This document shows, in pieces, positions 1-6,157 of a stretch of DNA of 6,326 nt. This DNA comes from CAZIVE01 sp964542435 (GTDB lineage Bacteria > Bacteroidota > Bacteroidia > Bacteroidales > Tannerellaceae). The notes beneath the pieces are model-generated. The model ran no database searches. It was given only the letters and a program-made list of their open reading frames with translations, and had not been told where the DNA came from. Made by a program: the position numbers and the translations under genes. The stretch covers positions 1-6,326 of the forward strand of contig CAZIVE010000149.1 in NCBI GenBank assembly GCA_964542435.1. The letters run 5' to 3'. Numbering within the stretch: position 1 is the stretch's first letter; the number at the start of each line of letters is the position of its first letter.

Positions 1-490
1 CAGAGTACCTTTCCAGAAACCTGAAAACCTACTTGGACACTACCAGAGTACCTTTCCAGAAACCTAAATGCCTACTTGGACACTGCCAGAGTACCTTTCC
101 AGGAACCTGAAAACCTACTTGGGCACTACCAGAGTACCTTTCCAGAAACCTGAAAACCTACTCAGACACTGCCAGAGTACCTTTCCAGAAACCTGAAAAC
201 CTACTTGGGCGCTGCCAGAGTACCTTTCCAGAAACCTGAAAACCTACTTGGACACTACCAGAGTACCTTTTCAGAAACCTGAAAACCTACTTGGGCACTA
301 CCAGAGTACCTTTCAAGAAACCTAAATACCTACTTGGGCACTACCAGAGTACATTTCAAGAAACCTAAATACCTACTTGGACACTACCAGAGTACCTTTT
401 CAGAAACCTGAAAACCTACTCAGACACTACCAGAGTACCTTTCCAGAAACCTGAGAACCTATTTGGACACTACCAGAGTACCTTTTTAGA
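1..490. repeat. 43-bp tandem repeat array, 11 full units plus a partial 12th
   Basis: Eleven contiguous units of exactly 43 bp start at 1, 44, 87, 130, 173, 216, 259, 302, 345, 388 and 431. A 17-bp partial unit follows at 474-490. Each unit opens with CAGAGTAC and carries CTTT, GAAACCT and CCTACTTGG-type blocks, ending in ACTAC or ACTGC. There are no spacers and no insertions or deletions. Units differ at about a dozen positions, mostly transitions; units 1 and 6 are identical. The window opens in phase with the unit, so the array probably continues to the left. It is not a periodic protein: 43 is not a multiple of 3, and both strands carry stops (TGA or TAA on plus, TAG on minus). It fills the whole region downstream of the operon, and I see no other gene or clear intrinsic terminator there. 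Its function is unknown. Confidence 0.97.
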
Positions 491-1439
491 GATCTTCGAG
501 GATCTTTTTGATGACCGTTTCGGCAGAAATCTCTCTGTTAGCGGCTTCAGGAATGACGATGCTCTGCGGACTTTCGATGACGTCGTCGGTCACGATCATA
601 TTGCGGCGGACCGGCAGGCAATGCATGAAATAGGCGTTGTTGGTGAGTGCCATCTTTTCCGTATCGACTGTCCAACTGCGATCTTTGCTGATTACTTTGC
701 CGTAATTCGGATCGCTGTAGGCAGCCCAGTTCTTGGCATAGATGAAATCTGCACCTTCGAAGGCTTTCTTCTGATCATATTCCACCTTTGCGTGACCTAC
801 GAATTTCGGATCGAGTTCGTAACCTTCGGGCTGCGTGATGACAAAATCATAGTCCATGGCATTCATCCATTCTGCGAAACTGTTCGGGACAGCTTGCGGC
901 AGCGCTTTGGGATGCGGCGCCCAGCTCATGACCACTTTGGGACGTTTGGTTTTCTTATATTCTTCGATGGTAATGAGGTCGGCAAAACTCTGCAGCGGGT
1001 GGCGCGTAGCAGCTTCCATGCTGAAGACGGGACGACCGGAATATTGGATAAATTCATTCAGGATCTTTTCGGTGTAGTCGTCTTCCTTATTTTCGAAGCG
1101 TGCAAACGAGCGGACACCGATAATGTCGCAATAGCAACCCATAACTGGAATGGCTTCCAGCAGATGCTCGGTCTTGTCGCCATCCATGATGACGCCTCTT
1201 TCTGTTTCCAACTTCCATGCTCCCTGGTTTACATCGAGGACGATGGTGTTCATTCCGAGATTCAATCCCGCTTTCTGAGTACTCAGACGAGTACGCAGGC
1301 TGGAATTGAAGAAGACGAGAAGTAAAGTCTTATTCTTACCGAGGTTCTGATAGCCAAAACGATTCTTCTTGACTTCGAATGCCTCTTTGAGTGCATCTTG
1401 AAGATTGCCGATGTCGGCGACACATGTGAAATTTCTCAT
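486..1439 (-). CDS. argF': N-succinylornithine carbamoyltransferase (ArgF', Bacteroides type)
   Basis: A 317-residue cytosolic enzyme expected to transfer the carbamoyl group from carbamoyl phosphate to N2-succinyl-L-ornithine, giving N-succinyl-L-citrulline in the succinylated arginine pathway of Bacteroidetes. Seen in the sequence: the carbamoyl-phosphate motif SLRTR (47-51), HPLQ (147-150), the proline-rich loop around WAPHPKALPQAVP (173-185) typical of acetyl/succinylornithine enzymes rather than ordinary OTCase, Lys236, and HCLPVRR (273-279). Length and sequence closely match the B. fragilis enzyme as I recall it. The one conspicuous difference is residue 90, which is Thr (codon at 1170-1172, ACC) where B. 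fragilis has the specificity residue Pro90. The ATG lies 11 bp after the proA stop and has no Shine-Dalgarno sequence, so it is probably the last gene of the operon. Its TAA stop lies inside the partial 12th repeat unit. N-acetylornithine is the alternative substrate; Thr instead of Glu argues against it. Confidence 0.95.
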   Translation of the reverse strand: MRNFTCVADIGNLQDALKEAFEVKKNRFGYQNLGKNKTLLLVFFNSSLRTRLSTQKAGLNLGMNTIVLDVNQGAWKLETERGVIMDGDKTEHLLEAIPVMGCYCDIIGVRSFARFENKEDDYTEKILNEFIQYSGRPVFSMEAATRHPLQSFADLITIEEYKKTKRPKVVMSWAPHPKALPQAVPNSFAEWMNAMDYDFVITQPEGYELDPKFVGHAKVEYDQKKAFEGADFIYAKNWAAYSDPNYGKVISKDRSWTVDTEKMALTNNAYFMHCLPVRRNMIVTDDVIESPQSIVIPEAANREISAETVIKKILEDL

Positions 1440-1450
1440 TTTATGTAGGT

Positions 1451-2707
1451 TTAAATGGGGCGGATTTGTCCGTTCCCTTCAATTATATATTTGTATGTAT
1501 TTAATTCCGGAAGTCCCATCGGACCGCGTGCATGCAACTTCTGTGTGCTGATGCCAATCTCGGCGCCGAATCCAAACTGTCCGCCGTCTGTAAAAGAGGT
1601 GGGCGCATTCGAATAGACGCAGGCAGCATCGACCTGTTCTCGGAAAAGACGGATGGATTCCTGCGATTCACTGATGATGCTTTCGCTATGTTTCGAGCCG
1701 TAGCGGGCAATATGATCAAGCGCTTCGTCAATGGACGAAACGGTGCGGATGCTCATTTTATAATCCAGAAATTCTGTACCGAAGCTTTCGGGCGTTGCCT
1801 GTTTCAGCCATTCGTCGGGATAAGCGCCTCTCAAAGCGACATACGCCGGTTCGTCGGCATACAGAATGACTTTACTCTCTTTCAGTTTGCTGCATATCAG
1901 AGGCAGATCACTCAGCCGGTCTTTGTGAATGATGAGGCAGTCAAGTGCGTTGCAGACACTCACTCTGCGTGTTTTCCCATTGTTTACAATCTCTTTGCCT
2001 TTCTCTGCATCACCTTCCCGATCGAAGTAGGTGTGACAAATGCCGGCTCCGGTTTCAATCACTGGAACATGGGCATTCTGACGTACGAACTGAATCAGTG
2101 AACTGCTGCCACGAGGAATGATCAGATCGATGAGATTGTTCGCATTGAGCATGGCTGCGGTCGATTCACGACCTTGAGGTAGGAGTGTGCAGACGGCAGG
2201 ATTGACTCCGCAGTTTTGCAGCACTTCGTGAATGACGCTGACGATGGCACGTATCGAACTGTCCGCATCCGATCCACCTTTCAATACGCAGACATTGCCG
2301 CTGCGAAGGCAGAGAGAATAGACATCGGTCGTGACGTTGGGACGAGCCTCATAGATGATTCCAACTACGCCGAACGGTACGCTGACCTTGCGGATTGTCA
2401 AGCCGTTGGGTCTTGTCGTTTCGCTGAGCAGCAGGTTGCGAGGCGAGGGAAGTTGAGCTACTTTTGCCATGTCGTCGGCCATTCCGTTCAGACGCTCCTC
2501 CGTTAATGTGAGGCGGTCGTACTTGGGATTCGCCGGATTCATTCGCGACAGGTCTTCACGATTGGCGATCCGTATCTCACCGATATGCTGCTTCAATGCA
2601 AAAGCCGTATCGGTCAATATCTTCGAAATCGTTTCATCGCTCAATGCAGCCATCTGGCGGGTCGCCTCGTGGGCATGTTGCAACAGTTGGTTGAAGTCAA
2701 CGCTCAT
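1451..2707 (-). CDS. proA: Gamma-glutamyl phosphate reductase
   Basis: A 418-residue cytosolic NADPH-dependent reductase of the aldehyde dehydrogenase superfamily. It converts gamma-glutamyl phosphate to glutamate-5-semialdehyde, the second step of proline synthesis. Seen: the strongly conserved PFGVVGIIYEARPNVT stretch (111-126), the LKGGSDA cofactor-region segment (142-148), the catalytic cysteine Cys252 in SVCNALD (250-256), and a family signature from Val323 to Ile344 that includes HIARYGSKHSESI (332-344). The C-terminal HARGPMGLPELNTYKY block (392-407) is also typical. Length is normal (about 415-420 residues) and no key residue is missing. The start is 18 bp after the proB stop in an A/T-rich stretch without a Shine-Dalgarno sequence, which is usual in Bacteroidetes. 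argF' follows 11 bp after its TAA stop. The product cyclises spontaneously to pyrroline-5-carboxylate. The final reductase gene, proC, is not in this window. Confidence 0.97.
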   Translation of the reverse strand: MSVDFNQLLQHAHEATRQMAALSDETISKILTDTAFALKQHIGEIRIANREDLSRMNPANPKYDRLTLTEERLNGMADDMAKVAQLPSPRNLLLSETTRPNGLTIRKVSVPFGVVGIIYEARPNVTTDVYSLCLRSGNVCVLKGGSDADSSIRAIVSVIHEVLQNCGVNPAVCTLLPQGRESTAAMLNANNLIDLIIPRGSSSLIQFVRQNAHVPVIETGAGICHTYFDREGDAEKGKEIVNNGKTRRVSVCNALDCLIIHKDRLSDLPLICSKLKESKVILYADEPAYVALRGAYPDEWLKQATPESFGTEFLDYKMSIRTVSSIDEALDHIARYGSKHSESIISESQESIRLFREQVDAACVYSNAPTSFTDGGQFGFGAEIGISTQKLHARGPMGLPELNTYKYIIEGNGQIRPI

Positions 2708-2725
2708 TATATATAAATGTAGAGA

Positions 2726-3799
2726 TTAATCAAGATAGAGATAATCATAGTGAATCAGCGGCTTCATGTCGCGCTGGCCCAGCATCCGTGCGGCTTCTTT
2801 GCTGTCGCATGAAGTGCAGCCCACGCCGATCTGTTTTCCCTCTTCGTTGATGATGCGGACAATATCTTCCTTTTCGAATGAACCTTTCACCCGCGTCACA
2901 CCGATAGGAAGCAGACTCACGGCCTTTTCTCCAATCAAAGCCTCTTCCGCACCTTTGTTGATGTGTATTTCTCCTTTGGCAAAACCTTCGGAGTGTGCGA
3001 TCCATTTCTTGACGCTGCTGACCGGATGAGAAGAGGGAATGAACCGTGTGCAGATCGTATCACTGTTCTCCTTGATGACGGATGGAAGGATGTCGTCTTT
3101 TTTGCCGTTGGCAATGATGACGGTGATTCCTTCATCGGCCACTTTCCTTGCAATGCTGCATTTGGTGAGCATCCCACCACGTCCGAATGACGATTTGCCG
3201 GTCTGGATGTATTCCGACAGATCCTCTTTGCCCTCTTCGATGGTGCGAATCACCTGGGCATTCGGATCGGACGGATTGCCGTTGTAAATTCCGTCGATGT
3301 TGCTCAGGATGACGAGCATCTCAGCACCCATCATTGTGGCAATCAAACCGGATAGTTCGTCGTTATCGGTGAACATCAGTTCGGTGACGGAAATGGTATC
3401 GTTTTCATTGACAATGGGGATGACGCCGTTTTCCAGCATCACCTCCATGCAATGTTTCTGATTCAGATAATGTGTTCTGCTGCCGAAGCCTTCCTTAGTG
3501 GTCAGCACCTGCCCGCAGGAAATTCCCTGTTCACGGAAAAGCTCGTAGTAACGGTTGATCAGTTTTGCCTGACCTACCGCTGAGTAAAGCTGACGTGCAG
3601 AGACAGCATCCAGTTTTTTTGCGACTTTGATCTCGCTTCGTCCTGAAGCCACGGCACCGGATGAGACCAGAATGATTTCCATTCCCTCTTTGTGGAGGAG
3701 TGAAACCTGGTCCACAAGCGCCGACATACGTGTGATGTCGAGCGTCCCGTCGCTTCGTGTCAGTACGTTGCTGCCGATCTTAACCGCAATGCGCTTCAT
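2726..3799 (-). CDS. proB: Glutamate 5-kinase with C-terminal PUA domain
   Basis: A 357-residue cytosolic kinase that phosphorylates the gamma-carboxylate of L-glutamate with ATP, the first and normally proline-inhibited step of proline synthesis. Seen: an N-terminal amino-acid-kinase domain (about 1-255) with KIGSNVLT (7-14), ILVSSGAVASG (43-53), SAVGQAKL (73-80), VNENDTIS (130-137), FTDNDELSG (143-151), SNIDGIY (166-172) and GRGGMLTK (206-213). A PUA-type domain (about 270-350) follows, with GEIHINKGAEEAL (276-288) and SLLPIGVTRVKGSF (295-308). The two-domain layout is that of E. coli ProB, slightly shorter than its 367 residues. The ATG begins only 2 bp after the TAG stop of the upstream acyl-CoA synthetase gene, so translation may be coupled. 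proA follows 18 bp downstream. Feedback control by proline is expected from the family and cannot be read from the sequence. Confidence 0.97.
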   Translation of the reverse strand: MKRIAVKIGSNVLTRSDGTLDITRMSALVDQVSLLHKEGMEIILVSSGAVASGRSEIKVAKKLDAVSARQLYSAVGQAKLINRYYELFREQGISCGQVLTTKEGFGSRTHYLNQKHCMEVMLENGVIPIVNENDTISVTELMFTDNDELSGLIATMMGAEMLVILSNIDGIYNGNPSDPNAQVIRTIEEGKEDLSEYIQTGKSSFGRGGMLTKCSIARKVADEGITVIIANGKKDDILPSVIKENSDTICTRFIPSSHPVSSVKKWIAHSEGFAKGEIHINKGAEEALIGEKAVSLLPIGVTRVKGSFEKEDIVRIINEEGKQIGVGCTSCDSKEAARMLGQRDMKPLIHYDYLYLD

Positions 3800-3801
3800 G
3801 C

Positions 3802-5466
3802 CTACTTGTTCTCTTCGTTATCTTTGTTACGGATAGCAACACGGCGGATCTTGCCGCTGATGGTCTTTGGAAGCTCATCCACAAACTCCACAACACGCGG
3901 ATATTTGTAAGGTGCAGTAACCCTTTTGACATGGTTCTGCAGTTCCTTGATCAAATCGTCGCCGGCTCTGTCTTTGTATTCTTTCGAGAGGACGATGGTG
4001 GCTTTGACTACCTGACCGCGGATCTCGTCGGGAACGCCTGTGATGGCACATTCCACAACAGCAGGGTGTGTCATTAAAGCGCTTTCTACTTCGAACGGGC
4101 CGATACGGTAGCCGGAACTCTTGATGACATCGTCAGCACGGCCTACGAACCAGTAGTAACCGTCTTCGTCGCGCCATGCAACGTCGCCCGTGTAATAGAC
4201 GCCGTCGTGCCAAGCCTCACGTGTCAGTTCTGGTGCACGGTAATATTCTTTGAAGAGTCCGAGCGGCTTGCCATTCTCTGTGTGAATGACGATCTGTCCT
4301 TGTTCACCATCCTCAGCGCGCGAACCGTCTGGTTTGAGCAGATCAACGTCGTACTGTGGATTAGGCATACCCATGGAACCTGGTTTCGGAGTCATCCAAG
4401 GGAAAGTGGCAATGGTCAGTGTCGTCTCTGTCTGACCGAAACCCTCCATCAGCTTGATGCCTGTCAGTTTGTAGAAGGTATCGAACACAGCGGGATTGAG
4501 AGCCTCGCCGGCTATGGTGCAGTATTTCAGAGAGGAGAGATCATATTTCGTCAGATCCTCGCGGATGAGGAAGCGGAAGATGGTTGGAGGAGCACAGAGA
4601 GATGTGATCTTGTAGTCCTGGATCATCTTGAGCATGTCAGCGGGAGTGAATTTCTCGTGGTCATAAACAAATACGGTTGCACCGGCAATCCATTGTCCAT
4701 AGAGTTTTCCCCAGACTGCTTTTCCCCATCCTGTATCGGCGATGGTGAGATGCAGACTGCCCGGATGAAGATTGTGCCAGAAGCATCCTGTAGTGATATG
4801 CCCCAGCGGATAGGTGAAATCGTGAGCCACCATCTTGGGATTTCCTGTCGTGCCTGAAGTGAAATACATCAGGGAGATGTCGTCATTGGTGTTGACATGC
4901 TTCGGACGTGCGAACGGCTTGGCTTCCTTGATGCCCTTGTGGAAATCGAGGAATCCATCGGGAACGAGCGGACCTACGGAAACGATCTTCTCAACCGTAG
5001 GTGATTCAGCGAGTGAATCCTTGACATGCGTCGTGATTACCTCTTCACCGGCGCAGACGATCATCTTGATGCTTGCTGCGTTGTCGCGGTAAACGATATC
5101 TTTCTTTGTGAGCAGATGTGTAGCCGGAATGACTACGGCACCAAGTTTGTGCAAGGCAATGATAGAAAACCAGAACTCATAACGACGTTTGAGGATCAGC
5201 ATCACCATATCACCTTGGCCAATGCCGAGAGACTGGAAATAAGAGGCCGTCATGTCGGTATAGTTCTTCATATCGGCGAATGAGAAGTCAATATGTTCGC
5301 CCTGATCGTTTGTCCAGCAGAGTGCTATTTTGTTTGGTTCAATTCTGGCCCATTCATCAACTACGTCGTAGCCGAAGTTGAAATTTTCGGGTACTTTGAC
5401 TTTGAAATTTTTGATAAAATCTTCTTCCGACACGAATGTCGTTTGTTCTACGAATTTTTCGAGCAT
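3802..5466 (-). CDS. AMP-forming acyl-CoA synthetase, ACSM/medium-chain-like
   Basis: A 554-residue ANL-superfamily ligase: carboxylate + ATP gives acyl-AMP + PPi, then CoA gives acyl-CoA; cytosolic. Seen: the ATP-binding loop YFTSGTTGNPK (201-211), the adenine motif EGFGQTETT (341-349), YYTGDVAWRDEDGYYWFVGR (424-443), the hinge region DDVIKSSGYRIGPFEVES (445-462), and the A10 motif PKTISGKIRR (533-542) with catalytic Lys539. All core motifs are intact and the length is normal. Gly344 sits where true acetyl-CoA synthetases have a pocket-closing Trp, next to Gln-Thr-Glu. This suggests an acid bulkier than acetate (medium-chain, branched or aromatic), so an 'acetyl-CoA synthetase' label would be misleading. 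The stretch 533-539 fits the PX4GK pattern recognised by Pat-type lysine acetyltransferases elsewhere, so acetylation control is possible. The start is 11 bp after the regulator's stop, and proB begins 2 bp after its TAG. The exact substrate is unknown. Confidence 0.92.
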   Translation of the reverse strand: MLEKFVEQTTFVSEEDFIKNFKVKVPENFNFGYDVVDEWARIEPNKIALCWTNDQGEHIDFSFADMKNYTDMTASYFQSLGIGQGDMVMLILKRRYEFWFSIIALHKLGAVVIPATHLLTKKDIVYRDNAASIKMIVCAGEEVITTHVKDSLAESPTVEKIVSVGPLVPDGFLDFHKGIKEAKPFARPKHVNTNDDISLMYFTSGTTGNPKMVAHDFTYPLGHITTGCFWHNLHPGSLHLTIADTGWGKAVWGKLYGQWIAGATVFVYDHEKFTPADMLKMIQDYKITSLCAPPTIFRFLIREDLTKYDLSSLKYCTIAGEALNPAVFDTFYKLTGIKLMEGFGQTETTLTIATFPWMTPKPGSMGMPNPQYDVDLLKPDGSRAEDGEQGQIVIHTENGKPLGLFKEYYRAPELTREAWHDGVYYTGDVAWRDEDGYYWFVGRADDVIKSSGYRIGPFEVESALMTHPAVVECAITGVPDEIRGQVVKATIVLSKEYKDRAGDDLIKELQNHVKRVTAPYKYPRVVEFVDELPKTISGKIRRVAIRNKDNEENK

Positions 5467-5477
5467 CTTTGTTTAAA

Positions 5478-6041
5478 TTAAATGATTATGGCTAAAAAAC
5501 GAACTTTGTCTCCATCGAGAGCCTTCATGCCGTGAGGTAGGCCCGAGTTGAAATAGATGCTGTCGCCTTCGTTCAGTATCAGATCCTTCCCGTTGATGCG
5601 GAGTAACATTCTGCCGCGCATGACGAGGTTGAACTCTTCGCCGGGATGCGTATTGAGATAAATCGGCGTATCGTCGGGTGTAGGATGCACGGTGACAATG
5701 AACGGATCAGCCTTGCGATGTGCGAAGCCGACTGCCAGTCCCTGATATTTGTAAGCTTTCGTACGTTCTACGGCAACTCCTTTGCCCTTGCGGGTTATGA
5801 AGTAGGTGCTCATCTTCGGGTCATCTCCGAACATCAGTGTTGACAGATCGATGCCGTAAGCCTGACTGATCAGGTGGAGAATACTTACTGAAATATCTAC
5901 GTTACCGCTCTCCAGCTCGAGATACTTCTCGGGGGTGAGCTGGCAGACTCTCGCCATCTCGTTCGGAGAGATGTCTAATGCGTCTCTCAGTCCTGCGAGG
6001 CGTTCTGCAATTTGTTTGATTTGCTCGTTCATTTCTTTCAT
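5478..6041 (-). CDS. XRE-family transcriptional regulator with C-terminal cupin domain
   Basis: A 187-residue DNA-binding protein of the HTH_3/cupin_2 architecture. Residues about 12-67 form the XRE helix-turn-helix, with the helix 2-turn-helix 3 region around SPNEMARVCQLTPEKYLELE (25-44). Residues about 113-187 form a small beta-barrel cupin, with THPGEEFNLVMRG (131-143) as motif 1 and GDSIYFNSGLPHG (159-171) as motif 2. His132, Glu135/Glu136 and His170 are candidate metal or ligand residues. The family commonly controls an adjacent metabolic operon in response to a small ligand; here the neighbour 11 bp downstream is the acyl-CoA synthetase gene. Autoregulation and control of the five-gene operon are inferences. 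Two starts are possible, Met1 at 6041 and Met4 at 6032. Met1 would leave a leader of only about 10-12 nt after the predicted promoter, and neither has a clear Shine-Dalgarno sequence. The ligand is unknown. Confidence 0.92.
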   Translation of the reverse strand: MKEMNEQIKQIAERLAGLRDALDISPNEMARVCQLTPEKYLELESGNVDISVSILHLISQAYGIDLSTLMFGDDPKMSTYFITRKGKGVAVERTKAYKYQGLAVGFAHRKADPFIVTVHPTPDDTPIYLNTHPGEEFNLVMRGRMLLRINGKDLILNEGDSIYFNSGLPHGMKALDGDKVRFLAIII

Positions 6042-6058
6042 TTTAATATTTCTGCCTG

Positions 6059-6088
6059 CAAAGATAGTGCAAGTTGAGCGCAGACAAA
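6059..6088 (-). promoter_or_regulatory. Bacteroidetes-type promoter of the operon
   Basis: Read on the minus strand, a perfect -7 box TATCTTTG (TAnnTTTG consensus) lies at 6066-6059 and a -33 TTTG at 6088-6085, with 18 bp between them (the usual spacing is about 19). The -7 box ends 17 bp before the ATG at 6041, predicting a transcription start near 6051-6054 and a very short leader. The -7 box coincides with the outer end of the palindromic intergenic element at 6059-6139. Confidence 0.75.
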
Positions 6089-6091
6089 AGG

Positions 6092-6108
6092 AAAAAGTTA
6101 TACTTTTT
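6092..6108. promoter_or_regulatory. Inverted repeat just upstream of the -33 box, possible operator
   Basis: AAAAAGT (6092-6098), a 3-bp TAT centre and ACTTTTT (6102-6108) form a perfect 7-bp inverted repeat. It starts 4 bp upstream of the predicted -33 TTTG. It could be an operator for the helix-turn-helix/cupin protein encoded next door. It could equally be just the core of the repeat element, since the same arms recur in copy 2. Confidence 0.35.
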
Positions 6109-6132
6109 GATTTTTATGCCGAGACGCAGCCT

Positions 6133-6157
6133 ATCTTCGATGTGCAACATCAAAGAT
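6133..6157. repeat. Inverted repeat at the junction of the two elements
   Basis: ATCTTCGATG (6133-6142) and CATCAAAGAT (6148-6157) are 10-bp arms around a 5-base loop with one mismatch. The mismatch becomes a U-G pair in minus-strand RNA, so all ten positions could pair. It joins the right end of copy 1 to the left end of copy 2. No T-run follows on either strand, so an ordinary intrinsic terminator is unlikely. Confidence 0.6.

Larger units (their letters stand above)
486..6060 (-). other. Predicted five-gene transcription unit (regulator, acyl-CoA synthetase, proB, proA, argF')
   Basis: All five genes lie on the minus strand with gaps of 11 bp (5467-5477), 2 bp (3800-3801), 18 bp (2708-2725) and 11 bp (1440-1450). 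None of the gaps has room for a promoter or terminator of its own. The only recognisable promoter precedes the regulator gene. The proB-proA-argF' order is familiar from Bacteroides, but the upstream fusion to the regulator and acyl-CoA synthetase pair may be lineage-specific. Internal promoters inside the long acyl-CoA synthetase gene cannot be excluded. Confidence 0.75.
6059..6139. repeat. Palindromic intergenic element, copy 1 (promoter-proximal)
   Basis: An 81-bp unit bounded by inverted ends: CAAAGATAG at 6059-6067 and CTATCTTCG at 6131-6139 (8 of 9 complementary). Its centre, near 6099-6100, coincides with an inner inverted repeat AAAAAGT / ACTTTTT. The arms also carry similar direct motifs, GAGCGCAG (6076-6083) and GAGACGCAG (6121-6129). 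The segment 6070-6131 is repeated at 6161-6222 with 60 of 62 bases identical. The layout resembles a small non-coding dispersed repeat, and I have the impression that similar sequences recur in Bacteroidales intergenic regions, which I could not check here. Its left end supplies the operon's -7 box. Confidence 0.8.

Noticed and set aside
388..430. Conserved hairpin inside each repeat unit (TTTTCA, six bases, TGAAAA)
   Set aside because: The inverted repeat is perfect only in units 7 and 10 and is broken in units 2, 8 and 9 without compensating changes, so there is no support for a selected RNA structure.
1..473. Plus-strand promoter in every repeat unit (TACCTTTC resembles TAnnTTTG)
   Set aside because: The final base of the box is wrong in every unit, no TTTG lies at the right distance upstream, and no gene follows on the plus strand.
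1..490. CRISPR array
   Set aside because: The units abut with no unique spacers. The whole 43 bp is repeated and varies by point changes, and no cas genes are present.
440..490. Intrinsic terminator after argF'
   Set aside because: No GC-rich stem followed by a T-run is visible on the minus strand after the stop; only the repeat array follows.
621..1325. 234-codon plus-strand open frame opposite argF'
   Set aside because: It lies wholly antisense to a clearly conserved carbamoyltransferase with all catalytic motifs, and its translation has no recognisable domain.
3819..3826. TATCTTTG on the plus strand inside the acyl-CoA synthetase gene
   Set aside because: It points away from all genes in the window, lies in coding sequence for the C-terminal DNEENK region, and is expected by chance in A/T-rich codons.
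4207..4857. 216-codon plus-strand open frame opposite the acyl-CoA synthetase
   Set aside because: It is an antisense shadow of a gene whose minus-strand frame shows intact ANL motifs.
6092..6108. Intrinsic terminator at the A/T inverted repeat
   Set aside because: The stem is short, almost entirely A/T, and lies upstream of the promoter. It recurs as the core of the element, so element structure is the simpler explanation.
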